Assembly (NCBI GenBank): GCA_028288675.1
Contig: JAQBNG010000047.1
Span: forward strand, 1-61,405
From: Flavisolibacter sp.
GTDB taxonomy: Bacteria > Bacteroidota > Bacteroidia > Chitinophagales > Chitinophagaceae
Direction: 5' to 3'
Length of the DNA: 61,405 bases
Part shown: one piece after another, positions 35,498-42,998 of the stretch
Layout: the number at the start of each line of letters is the position of its first letter
How positions within the stretch are numbered: position 1 is the stretch's first letter
Notes under the pieces: generated by a model
Databases searched by the model: none
What the model was told of the DNA's origin: nothing
Seen by the model: the letters and a program-made list of their open reading frames with translations, nothing else
Translations under genes and position numbers: made by a program

Positions 35498-36247
35498 ATG
35501 AAATACATCCTAATCACATTAATCTTCTTTGCTTGTAAAAACAATTCCGGGCAAAAGAACTATCCAGGAATTTCAACTGAAGTACTTGATACTATCACAT
35601 CAGCTCCGGCCAGAATTGTTGCAAACCCTTCTCTATTTGAGACTGCTTTTATTAAAGGAACCAAACAAAAAGTAAAAGATTCAAACTTCAACCTTTATGG
35701 GATAACAATAGGGAAGTTAAGGGTAGTTAGCGGCCATATTATAGCCTGTGACCCTTTGCATATCGATGAATATGGCATTCCTTTTACGCAGGTTTTTCCA
35801 ACGGGAGAATTTCCTGTTCAGCTTTCTATTGCTGAATTGGGTAACGAGGAAATGATTGCATTTGGGAGAATTAATTTTAGTGATGAGCCAGTTGTAAAGT
35901 GGGAATTTGCACTGCAGGAAGGACAACAGCCTCTTCCTGTTGGAGGTGAAGAAATGCATGGATATGGGGTAGATGCAGGCATAGTGGTTTTTTTTGATAA
36001 AGAGGCTAATAAGGCTTTAGACGAAGAGAAGTTAACAAACATGGACGCAGATTTATACAAAGAAATGGGTAAGCATAATCATGATCTGTGGAAATACGCA
36101 ATGTATAATGTGGCAGGACATAGCATGGCAGCTTTTACTACAGGTTTAGGCGATGGACGCTATGCCACTTATATAGGTTTTGACGCAAAAGGGGCGCCTT
36201 GTAGATTAGTAACAGATTTCGGTCTTTTTGATTGGAAGAACAAGTAA
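35498..36247 (+). CDS. DUF4241-type lipoprotein
   Basis: A protein of about 249 residues. The ATG at 35498 opens a lipoprotein signal (MKYILITLIFFACK); an earlier ATG at 35471 would add nine residues before it. The body carries DUF4241 landmarks: IIACDPLHIDEYGIPFTQ, FPTGEFPVQLSIAELGN and YGVDAGIVVFFD. DUF4241 proteins are of unknown function in several phyla, and an exported version like this one is less usual. It is followed by another small lipoprotein in the same direction. Confidence 0.75.
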   Translation: MKYILITLIFFACKNNSGQKNYPGISTEVLDTITSAPARIVANPSLFETAFIKGTKQKVKDSNFNLYGITIGKLRVVSGHIIACDPLHIDEYGIPFTQVFPTGEFPVQLSIAELGNEEMIAFGRINFSDEPVVKWEFALQEGQQPLPVGGEEMHGYGVDAGIVVFFDKEANKALDEEKLTNMDADLYKEMGKHNHDLWKYAMYNVAGHSMAAFTTGLGDGRYATYIGFDAKGAPCRLVTDFGLFDWKNK

Positions 36248-36307
36248 CGCTTTAAACAAAATAAGGCTTGCTGCTATGCCGGCCATTATCACAATTAATA
36301 TCCTGTT

Positions 36308-36664
36308 ATGCAAATTAGAAATCTTCTGCTGCTTTTGTTTATATGCTGTTTTGCCTGTAAAAATGCAAAGCAAGACGACAACGCGGAGAAGTTTGACAAA
36401 ATAAAATGGGTAGCAAAGAAGAATAACGAATTTCCATACAGAGATAAGATGCTTAAAGATTTAATTGACAATCATAAGTTGCATGGTTTAAAAAAAGAAG
36501 AGGTTATAAATATGCTTGGCCAACCAAGCCGTAGTGATAATGGCCACCTTTTCTATAAGATAGATCAGGAGTTGATTGGGAATATTTTTCCTCTTCATAC
36601 TAAAACGCTGGTAATTAAATTAAATAAGGATAGCACCGTAGAATGGAGAAAGATCCATGAATAG
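36308..36664 (+). CDS. Small BamE-like lipoprotein (118 aa)
   Basis: Lipobox FACK at about residue 17, then a small domain in which LHGLKKEEVINMLGQPSR resembles the two-helix start of BamE/SmpA-like modules, followed by a beta-sheet (HLFYKIDQEL). Similarity is by eye and short. It is the last of the rightward genes here; no convincing terminator follows within 190 bases. Confidence 0.6.
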   Translation: MQIRNLLLLLFICCFACKNAKQDDNAEKFDKIKWVAKKNNEFPYRDKMLKDLIDNHKLHGLKKEEVINMLGQPSRSDNGHLFYKIDQELIGNIFPLHTKTLVIKLNKDSTVEWRKIHE

Positions 36665-37066
36665 AAGAAAACTTTACAACAATAAAACCAGGGCAAACAA
36701 TGGCTTCTATTCAATAGTGGCTTGAAGGATAATTTCAAAAAGCGCCTGGTTCCTTTTTACTTCGATGTAAGGTTACTGACGATTGTTTTTAAGCAATCTG
36801 GCACCGCTAACAAAGTTTCAATTCAATGCTTGCTGATGAACAGCATTTGAGCCATTTATCAGTGCCAACTGATAAATGGTTACCGTTGCGTTGCCCCCTT
36901 GTTCTGCAAAAAAACTTTTCCCTTTTTTACCTTAATGAAATTGTGCCTGATAGATTTTAAAACAAGGAGCAGGAAGTCGTGATAAAATTGATGTGCCGGT
37001 AAGTACAACTTTAGTTTTTCAGTACCTCGTTCATGGAAATTATTGATCAATTTATTTAATGTTACC
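36665..37066. other. 402-base gap with a perfect inverted repeat
   Basis: No gene. The main element is the 11-bp palindrome at 36852-36879. A weak ACCAGG/CCTGGT pair near 36690-36755 encloses a 55-base loop and is not a convincing terminator. Confidence 0.5.
36852..36879. repeat. Perfect 11-bp inverted repeat
   Basis: CCATTTATCAG (36852-36862) and CTGATAAATGG (36869-36879) flank a 6-nt spacer. No T-run follows on either strand, so a protein-binding site or relic end is as likely as a terminator. It precedes a decayed ABC-2 permease gene by 188 bases. Confidence 0.75.
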
Positions 37067-37436
37067 ATGCGCCTGTCAATACTACTCCGCTCCAAGCTAT
37101 TAAAATCAAAAAGAACTGCATCCTTTTATTGGTTGATTATATCTGCTGCAATTATTGCTGTTTTATTATTGTTAGATGCAGGCTTCGATGGCATGTCGTC
37201 GCAAAACAGGGAGGATAGGTTTAATGCAATGTGCGGGGAAGGTTTTAAGAGGAAGAGGTTGGTGATATTTCCCATGTTTGTAGTTGTTGGCCTGGATGAT
37301 ATTACTGCAAAACGCTTACAAAATTAATGCAGGAAAATGGGTTTCTGCCCCACCTCAAAAGAGGTTAAAAGTGCTTGCCTCAAAATTTCATACTGTGCAT
37401 TTTCCCATGCAGGTATTGCTATCAGATATAGCCATG
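37067..37436 (+). pseudogene. Decayed N-terminus of an ABC-2 type permease
   Basis: The first frame (37067 to about 37290) reads LLRSKLLKSKRTASFYW, then one membrane helix (LIISAAIIAVLLLLDAGFDG) and KRLVIFPMFVVV. This matches the start of Bacteroidota ABC-2 permeases that open RSE-x-LKxKRTxxFW followed by a hydrophobic helix. From about 37284 the pattern continues in the next frame as QNAYKINAGKWVSAPPQK, comparable to their QIEYKNN-W-K-Q-SPQ loop. One frameshift separates the two, and the remaining four or more helices are missing. It is a relic. The assignment is by motif memory. Confidence 0.5.
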
Positions 37437-37444
37437 TATAACAA

Positions 37445-38785
37445 TCAGGAAAACTGCATCATAAAAACACTTCCCTTTCCTTCCACCGATTGCACCTGGA
37501 TAGTTCCTTTATGCAACATGATGATTTGTTTGCAAAGGCTGAGTCCAATTCCACTGCCGCTTTTCTTTGTGCTAAAGAAAGGGATGAATATTTTTTCTAT
37601 TACTTCTTCGGTCATGCCTTGGCCATTGTCTGCCACTTTTAAAATGATTTTTTTATCAAGGGTTTGATCGGCTGATAAAACAAGTTTAGGATGCTCTTTT
37701 TCTTTCACAGCCTCTAGTGCATTTACAATAAGATTAATGAAAACCTGTTCCAGCAAACTGGCATCCGCCTGCATTTGCAGGTCGGGGTTCCGAAGGATAA
37801 TTTCTACCTCTGTTCCCTTTTGTTCAAAGGTTGGCTGCATTAATTGATGAAGGTTCGCAAACAACTCCCGTACATAGATCTTCTTTAAGTTGAGTGTAGT
37901 TATCTTATTCAGACTGCGATAGGTTTCTGCAAATTTTAATAACCCTTCGCTTCTGCGTTTGATGGTATCAATACCTAATTCTAAATCTTCAACTGCATCA
38001 TTCTGCAATTGCGGAGCGGCTAACTGCAACCGGTTTTTTAAGGTGTCTGCAAGCGATGAAATAGGTGCTATGGAATTCATGATCTCGTGCGTCATCACAC
38101 CTAATAGTTTCTGCCAGGCTTTTGATTCTGTTTCATCCAGTGCCTCGTTTACATTTTGAAATGCAATAAGCTTATATTTTTTGCCATCTGTTTGAAAAGC
38201 AGTGGCGGAGAGAAGTGCTTTAAAAGCTGCTTTTTCTAAATGAATGGTAACAATCTTTGTCTCACCGGGCTTGATGGTGTCCACTTCTTCAAATAAAACC
38301 TTATCCCTTTTTATTAGTGAATGGATTGTTTTTAAGTAGGGCAGCTCCAGCAGTTTCTTTAGTGTTTCATTCATCCACACTACCTCGCCGCTTTCTAATT
38401 CGTAGGATAAAATGCCGGTGTCAACCAGCTCTAATATCTTTTGCAAATACTGGTACTGCGTTTCTTTTTCTTTACTGATAACTTTAAACGTAGTGTTGAT
38501 CTCGTTAAAGCCTTTGCGCAAGGGTTGTATATCTGAAGAGGCGTGCTTCACATCAAAATAGCGGGAGAAATCCCTGTAATGGACAGCCTCTACAAACTGG
38601 GCCAGTTCATCCTGCGTTTTTTTCTGAAATTTAAAAAACTCAATGAGTTGATAGAATAGAAACGGCGCCGATAAAGCCAACGGCAGGTACCACTGTTTCA
38701 CCAAAAAATAAGCAGCAGCAGTAAGAGTAACGAACAGCAAAGCCGTACGAAGAACGATTTTATTATAAGAGTTATTAAAAGTCAT
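37445..38785 (-). CDS. Two-component sensor histidine kinase (NtrB-like)
   Basis: Starting at the ATG at 38785, 446 residues: two N-terminal membrane helices (about 12-30 and 33-52), a PAS-like sensor (about 105-210), and a kinase core. H233 in VMTHEIMNSIAPISSLADTL is the phospho-acceptor; the N box is NLIVNALEAV, G1 is DNGQGM and G2 is GSGIGLSLC. The upstream ATG at 38848 would add 21 residues without a membrane helix. It lies 132 bases downstream of the NtrC-type regulator on the same strand and is its likely partner. The periplasmic part is almost absent, so sensing is probably from the membrane or cytoplasm. Confidence 0.92.
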   Translation of the reverse strand: MTFNNSYNKIVLRTALLFVTLTAAAYFLVKQWYLPLALSAPFLFYQLIEFFKFQKKTQDELAQFVEAVHYRDFSRYFDVKHASSDIQPLRKGFNEINTTFKVISKEKETQYQYLQKILELVDTGILSYELESGEVVWMNETLKKLLELPYLKTIHSLIKRDKVLFEEVDTIKPGETKIVTIHLEKAAFKALLSATAFQTDGKKYKLIAFQNVNEALDETESKAWQKLLGVMTHEIMNSIAPISSLADTLKNRLQLAAPQLQNDAVEDLELGIDTIKRRSEGLLKFAETYRSLNKITTLNLKKIYVRELFANLHQLMQPTFEQKGTEVEIILRNPDLQMQADASLLEQVFINLIVNALEAVKEKEHPKLVLSADQTLDKKIILKVADNGQGMTEEVIEKIFIPFFSTKKSGSGIGLSLCKQIIMLHKGTIQVQSVEGKGSVFMMQFS

Positions 38786-38880
38786 GTTGGGTGTTGCATT
38801 TACTGGCCGGATGAATAAAGCACACGTAGAAAATTTTCTATCGTTCAACTTATGTATCCTACTTACTTGGCTTTATGTAT

Positions 38881-38917
38881 TCTCCTGACTCCTGAATTCT
38901 GTCTCCTGTCTCCTCTC
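38881..38917. repeat. CAGGAGACAG-type repeat between regulator and kinase
   Basis: On the minus strand several units of AGGAGACAGGAGACAGAA and CAGGAGTCAGGAG are seen, part of a family also present at 11411-11556 and 41760-41795. It lies between the regulator's stop and the kinase's start. Confidence 0.7.
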
Positions 38918-40273
38918 CTAAATATCATACTTACTTAGCCTTCTGTACAAAGCCGTTCTTGTAATGCCTAATTCTTTGGCCGCTTTTGAAATATTACCAC
39001 TGTGCTTTTCAATCACTTTCAGGATCGTATTTTTCTCAACCGTACCAAGGTTGGAGTGTTCCACTCTTTCTTCTTCTACAAGTGCAGATTCTATAGGAGA
39101 GAATAAAATATCCCTGGCAAAAAGCACATCGCCTTCCACCATAATCACGGCTCTTTCCACAGCATATTGCAACTCCCTTACATTGCCGGGATAATGGTAA
39201 TTCAATAATTTTTCTTTTGCTGATTTATCCAGTTGCAGTTGTGGCTTCAGGTATTTGGCGCTGTAGATTTTGCTGAAATGTTCAGCCAGCAATAAAATAT
39301 CAGTTCCCCGCCTCCGTAAAGGCGGGACAACAATTTCAACCGTGTTGATACGGTATATTAAATCCTTGCGAAACTTGTTTTCATTCGCCAGTTCTGTAAT
39401 AGAAATATTAGTAGCACAAACCAGGCGTATGTCAATTGGCAAGGGTTCGTTTGTTCCTAACCTGGTTACCTGCCTGTTTTGCAAAACACTTAAAAGCTTT
39501 GCCTGTTGGTGTAAAGAAATGTTTCCTATTTCATCTAAAAATAAAGTGCCGGTATTTGCCGATTCAAACCTTCCTTCCCGGTCTTCCCTTGCATCTGTAA
39601 AAGCTCCTTTTTTATGCCCGAATAATTCACTTTCAAAAAGTGATTCGGTCAGGGCGCCAACATCCACTTTAATAAAGGGCTTTGTTGCACGATGAGAAAA
39701 ATGATGAATCGCTTTCGCAATCACTTCTTTGCCCGTTCCGTTTTCGCCAAGTATTAAAATGTTGGCATCGGTGGGTGCTATTTTTTGAACTTTATAAAAG
39801 ATATCCTGCATCACTTCCGACTCGCCTAACAATTCTTTTTCAAAAATAGATAGCCCGCTTTGTACCGCAGATGTGCCTTTTGTTTCTTTGCGTTTAACTG
39901 CTTCTTTAATGGTTGACAGTAATTTTTCGTTGTGCCAGGGCTTTACAATAAAATCGTAAGCACCTTCTTTTAAAGAACGGATCGCCAGGTCAATATCCCC
40001 ATACGCCGTGATCATAATAACAGATGCAGTTGACTTAAACTCCCTGATTTTTTTCAGCCAGAAAATACCTTCATTGCCGGTGTTAATGGAGCTGTTGAAA
40101 TTCATATCCAGCAGAATAACATCAAACTCCTGTTTCGCTAAAATAGAACGGATATTTTCCGGGTTCTTTTCTGTAATAATTTCTTTTACTTCAGGCTTAA
40201 GCAATAAGCGAACGGCGGTTAATACATCTACATCATCATCTATTACAAGTATCGAAGCAGTTTTTAGCGACAT
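38918..40273 (-). CDS. NtrC-family sigma-54-dependent response regulator
   Basis: Starting at the ATG at 40273, 451 residues: receiver domain (D56 in DVILLDMNFN), an AAA+ activator domain, and a Fis-type HTH (NISKAAKELGITRTALYRRL). Walker A is GENGTGKE (176-183), Walker B is LFLDEIG (244-250), and the sigma-54-contact loop reads GAFTDA (223-228) instead of GAFTGA. It lies divergent from the efflux operon that starts with the MacA-type gene, 235 bases away, and with the kinase downstream forms a pair likely to control that operon. The Gly-to-Asp change in the loop may be lineage-typical; I cannot test this here. Confidence 0.92.
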   Translation of the reverse strand: MSLKTASILVIDDDVDVLTAVRLLLKPEVKEIITEKNPENIRSILAKQEFDVILLDMNFNSSINTGNEGIFWLKKIREFKSTASVIMITAYGDIDLAIRSLKEGAYDFIVKPWHNEKLLSTIKEAVKRKETKGTSAVQSGLSIFEKELLGESEVMQDIFYKVQKIAPTDANILILGENGTGKEVIAKAIHHFSHRATKPFIKVDVGALTESLFESELFGHKKGAFTDAREDREGRFESANTGTLFLDEIGNISLHQQAKLLSVLQNRQVTRLGTNEPLPIDIRLVCATNISITELANENKFRKDLIYRINTVEIVVPPLRRRGTDILLLAEHFSKIYSAKYLKPQLQLDKSAKEKLLNYHYPGNVRELQYAVERAVIMVEGDVLFARDILFSPIESALVEEERVEHSNLGTVEKNTILKVIEKHSGNISKAAKELGITRTALYRRLSKYDI

Positions 40274-40358
40274 GTATTCAAACGGGGTTGTGGCAAGATG
40301 CGAATCTAACAATATGCCATCAATATAAGATTGTGAGAATGAAGGACTGAGCGTTTAT

Positions 40359-40411
40359 TGTTCGGAACGGACTGTATCAAAACCGGACACTTCCTGTTCG
40401 TATGCGAACAG
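40359..40411. promoter_or_regulatory. Dyad CTGTTCG-TATG-CGAACAG, likely regulator site
   Basis: Perfect 7-bp dyad with a 4-nt spacer at 40394-40411. A second, imperfect site starting TGTTCGGAACG lies at 40359-40369, 35 bases upstream. Both share TGTTCG. Their position 54 and about 90 bases before the promoter-like element fits an NtrC-type enhancer. The regulator gene is divergent, so the site may serve both sides. Confidence 0.65.
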
Positions 40412-40463
40412 TTTCGTAGATTCAAAATTTCTTAAATTACTGAAAACCAAAGCGTAGACCGTT

Positions 40464-40478
40464 TGGCATTGTATTGCA
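40464..40478 (+). promoter_or_regulatory. Near-canonical sigma-54 promoter
   Basis: TGGCAT-TGTA-TTGCA resembles the sigma-54 -24/-12 pattern TGGCAC-N5-TTGCA. The GG and GC doublets are separated by nine bases instead of ten. It sits 30 bases before the GTG start of the adaptor gene, and is the only such candidate in this 235-base region. Confidence 0.45.
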
Positions 40479-40508
40479 TTACTGGTTTCAGTTACAAATT
40501 AATTAACT

Positions 40509-41762
40509 GTGGATAGAAAAATTGAAAGAAAAGGGTTAAGTAAAAAAACGGTTTACACAATAACAGGTATCGCTGCCTTAATCATTTTAATTGGTAGCAG
40601 CATTTATTATACCTCCGGTGGCTCAAAACTAAATGTAGAAGCAGAACGCATTACAATCAGTGAAGTAAAGAAAGGGGCATTTAAAGAGTTTATCCCTGTT
40701 AATGGAATTGTGTTGCCGCAAACAACAATTTATTTAGATGCCGTTGAAGGCGGCAGGGTAGAAGAGAAGCTGGTGGAAGATGGCGCTAACGTTAAAAAAG
40801 GTCAACCCATTCTCAGGCTATCAAATACTGATCTTGAACTTAGTTTGGTAAACCAGCAAACCTCTGTTTACAACCTGCTTACGCAAATGCAAATCGCAAA
40901 AAATGCGGCGCAACAAAACACCACGCAAAAGCTTAATCAAAAAACAGATGTGGAAAGTGCTTACAAAGAAGCTAAACGTATTTATGATCTGAACAAATAT
41001 TTATACGAACAGAAAGCCATCGGTTTGCAGGAATTTAAGCAGGCAGAAAATAACTACAACTACCAGATGGAAAGAATGAACCTGACAGATAGAATTTTGA
41101 AGCAGGATGTAAGTTCAAATACGCAGCAGGTTTCGCAGGCGCAACAATCTTACCAGGGCTCGCAAAATGCGTTAGGTGTGATGCGTAAAAAAGTGGGCGA
41201 CCTTGTTGTAAGGGCACCCGTAGATGGACAGCTAACATCATTAGACGCAGAGATTGGACAAAGCAAAAACAAAGGCGAGCGCCTTGGACAGATTGATATT
41301 ACCGACGGTTATAAAGTAAGGGTAGATGTGGATGAACATTATATCTCCCGTGTGTTTATTGGGTTGATGGGCGAAGCCACCGTTGCTGGCAAGGCCTACA
41401 AGCTAAAGATCACCAAAGTTTATACACAGGTAAACAATGGCCGCTTCCAGGTTGATATGCTTTTTGTTGATGGAGTGCCGGAAGGTATCCGTCGCGGGCA
41501 AACATTGCAAATAGGTTTGGCACTAAGCGATGAAACACAGGCGTTGTTATTAAGCAAAGGCGGCTTTTTTCAGCAAACCGGTGGAAGCTGGGTGTATAAA
41601 GTAACAAGCGATGGCAGCAAAGCGTATAAAGTTGATGTGCAGCTAGGACGCCAAAACCCTGATTATTATGAAGTGTTGAATGGTTTGCAGCCGGGGGATA
41701 AAATCGTTACATCAAGCTATGAGAACTATGGAAATATGCAGGAACTGGTGATTAAGAAATAG
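40509..41762 (+). CDS. MacA-like periplasmic adaptor (HlyD/RND-MFP family)
   Basis: A 417-residue membrane-fusion protein linking inner-membrane ABC permeases to a TolC-type channel. There is one N-terminal membrane helix (residues 15-33, TVYTITGIAALIILIG), then a lipoyl-like half (GGRVEEKLVEDGANVKKGQPI), a long coiled-coil hairpin (about 105-205), the second lipoyl half (VRAPVDGQLTSLDAEIGQ) and beta-barrel domains. It starts at GTG (40509), with no nearby ATG; this is the only GTG start called in the window. It opens the efflux operon, and no other adaptor is present in it. Confidence 0.92.
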   Translation: MDRKIERKGLSKKTVYTITGIAALIILIGSSIYYTSGGSKLNVEAERITISEVKKGAFKEFIPVNGIVLPQTTIYLDAVEGGRVEEKLVEDGANVKKGQPILRLSNTDLELSLVNQQTSVYNLLTQMQIAKNAAQQNTTQKLNQKTDVESAYKEAKRIYDLNKYLYEQKAIGLQEFKQAENNYNYQMERMNLTDRILKQDVSSNTQQVSQAQQSYQGSQNALGVMRKKVGDLVVRAPVDGQLTSLDAEIGQSKNKGERLGQIDITDGYKVRVDVDEHYISRVFIGLMGEATVAGKAYKLKITKVYTQVNNGRFQVDMLFVDGVPEGIRRGQTLQIGLALSDETQALLLSKGGFFQQTGGSWVYKVTSDGSKAYKVDVQLGRQNPDYYEVLNGLQPGDKIVTSSYENYGNMQELVIKK

Positions 41763-41795
41763 GAGCCAGGAGCCAGAATAGAGGAGCCAGGATAC
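41760..41795 (+). repeat. GGAGCCAGGAGCCAG repeat after the adaptor gene
   Basis: Three tandem GGAGCCAG units directly after the adaptor's stop. Same family as the intergenic purine-rich repeats at 11411-11556 and 38881-38917. Confidence 0.75.
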
Positions 41796-41842
41796 GCAAC
41801 TCGCATTTTCAGAAACCAACTATAACTATAAAACCAGCGTTT

Positions 41843-41989
41843 ATGAAACTGTTTTTTATTATCGGGATGTTATGCATCAATAATGTATCATCCCCAACAA
41901 AACCAAGCACCACTTCACGCATTTCAAAAAAAGAAATAAGGCCTTCTTATAAGCTGGCTCCTTCTATTTTAATTGTCGCCACTTACTAA
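41843..41989 (+). CDS. Candidate 48-aa exported micro-protein
   Basis: ATG at 41843 opens 48 codons ending at TAA 41989. The N-terminus is signal-like (MKLFFIIGMLCINNVSS). The rest is polar, rich in Ser, Thr and Lys, with a second hydrophobic end (LAPSILIVATY). It sits between the adaptor and ATPase 1 genes, 18 bases before the latter. It could be a structured leader peptide, a cargo or partner peptide of the transporter, or a chance ORF. No family is recognised. Confidence 0.35.
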   Translation: MKLFFIIGMLCINNVSSPTKPSTTSRISKKEIRPSYKLAPSILIVATY

Positions 41990-42007
41990 ACACAAATAAC
42001 TGTCATT

Positions 42008-42685
42008 ATGATAAAGATCAAGAACCTCGAGAAAATATACCGTACCGAAGACGTGGAAACTGTGGCGTTGAATAAACTTACAATTGATATTAGTGAAGGT
42101 GAATTTGTAGCTATAATGGGACCATCCGGTTGTGGCAAATCCACGCTGCTTAATATTCTTGGTTTGTTAGATGACCCGGACGGCGGAAGCTTTCAATTTA
42201 ACAGTATCGAGGTAGCAAAATTCAACGAACGCAAAAGAGCCGACCTGCGCAAAAAGAATATTGGCTTCGTCTTTCAAAGCTTTAACCTAATTGACGAGCT
42301 GACTGTCTTTGAAAATGTTGAATTGCCGCTTATTTATTTAGGTGTTTCAAGTGCGGATCGTAAACAAAGAGTAGAAAAAGTTTTAGATAAAATGCAGATC
42401 ATGCATCGCCGCAACCATTACCCACAGCAACTTTCAGGCGGTCAGCAACAGCGTGTTGCCGTAGCAAGGGCCGTAGTAAATAATCCTAAATTGATTCTTG
42501 CCGATGAACCTACGGGTAATCTTGATTCATCGAACGGTAATGAAGTAATGCAGTTGCTGACCGATTTAAATGAACAAGGGACAACTATCATTATGGTTAC
42601 TCACTCGGAGCATGATGCACGATACAGCCATCGGATTATACGTATGCTCGATGGGCAGACGGTGCTGGAGAATATTATGGTTTGA
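42008..42685 (+). CDS. MacB-type ABC ATPase 1
   Basis: A 225-residue stand-alone nucleotide-binding domain. All motifs are canonical: Walker A GPSGCGKST (38-46), Q-loop Gln90, signature LSGGQQQRVAVARA (142-155), Walker B LILADEP (162-168), D-loop GNLD (170-173) and switch His199 in VTHSEHD. It belongs to the LolD/MacB/FtsE group that powers FtsX-fold permeases. A normal MacB carries its permease on the same chain; here the permeases are separate genes. It is the likely ATPase for the six permeases that follow after a 313-base gap. Confidence 0.95.
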   Translation: MIKIKNLEKIYRTEDVETVALNKLTIDISEGEFVAIMGPSGCGKSTLLNILGLLDDPDGGSFQFNSIEVAKFNERKRADLRKKNIGFVFQSFNLIDELTVFENVELPLIYLGVSSADRKQRVEKVLDKMQIMHRRNHYPQQLSGGQQQRVAVARAVVNNPKLILADEPTGNLDSSNGNEVMQLLTDLNEQGTTIIMVTHSEHDARYSHRIIRMLDGQTVLENIMV

Positions 42686-42724
42686 AGCCTCACCCCCCAG
42701 CCCCTCTCCTCGCGGAGAGGGGAG
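42686..42724 (+). repeat. C-rich palindromic intergenic repeat
   Basis: CCCCTCTCC (42701-42709) pairs with GGAGAGGGG (42714-42722) across a 4-nt loop, preceded by CCTCACCCCCCAG. This CCCCxxxCCCCTCTCC-GGAGAGGGG form is a common dispersed Bacteroidota repeat. It follows ATPase 1's stop directly and could also pause or end transcription. Confidence 0.75.
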
Positions 42725-42931
42725 TACGACTCCGAAATTTGAATTGTTCTTATGATAACAGTTTCTGTATTCCTCGCTCCGTAGGAACGTTTTATGGTTA
42801 GAAAGAACAGTTGAATTTGGAGCAGCGTTCCATTGAAACGCCTGGTGCAAAAGCGGAAGAGGATGTTTTGAAATTGAATTACGATCGCTATCATTAAGCT
42901 ACTGCTATAATGCCCAATAGAATTACTGAAC

Positions 42932-42983
42932 GTACAAGAGTGCGACGCAAAGAACGATCATAAGAATTACTTCTGCTGGTTAC
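42932..42983 (+). repeat. Dispersed repeat, copy C
   Basis: GTACAAGAGTGCGACGCAA at 42932-42950 is identical to copy B, followed by TCATAAGAATTAC and a CTGCTGGTTAC end comparable to copy A's GCTGGGTAC. It ends 16 bases before the ATG of permease 1. Confidence 0.8.
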
Positions 42984-42998
42984 AAAAAAATATTTGCT

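Larger units (their letters stand above)
42686..42998. other. 313-base non-coding insertion in the efflux operon
   Basis: This is the longest gap in an otherwise tight operon. It holds a C-rich palindromic repeat (42686-42724), a CGCTCCGTAGGAACG palindrome near 42769-42783 followed by TTTTATGGTTAGAAAG (a phrase that recurs in Bacteroidota repeats), and copy C of the dispersed repeat (42932-42983) immediately before permease 1. Open frames in it are shadows of these repeats. It looks like mobile-repeat debris. Confidence 0.6.

Noticed and set aside
36681-36756. ACCAGG/CCTGGT as a terminator after the BamE-like lipoprotein
   Set aside because: Six-base arms with a loop of over 50 bases would not be stable enough to call.
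40381-40411. The dyad before the efflux operon as a terminator
   Set aside because: No T-run follows on either strand and it lies in a divergent promoter region, so a regulator site is more likely.
42566-42894. Open frames on both strands over the end of ATPase 1 and the gap
   Set aside because: They are shadows of ATPase 1 and of the palindromic repeats and carry no domain.
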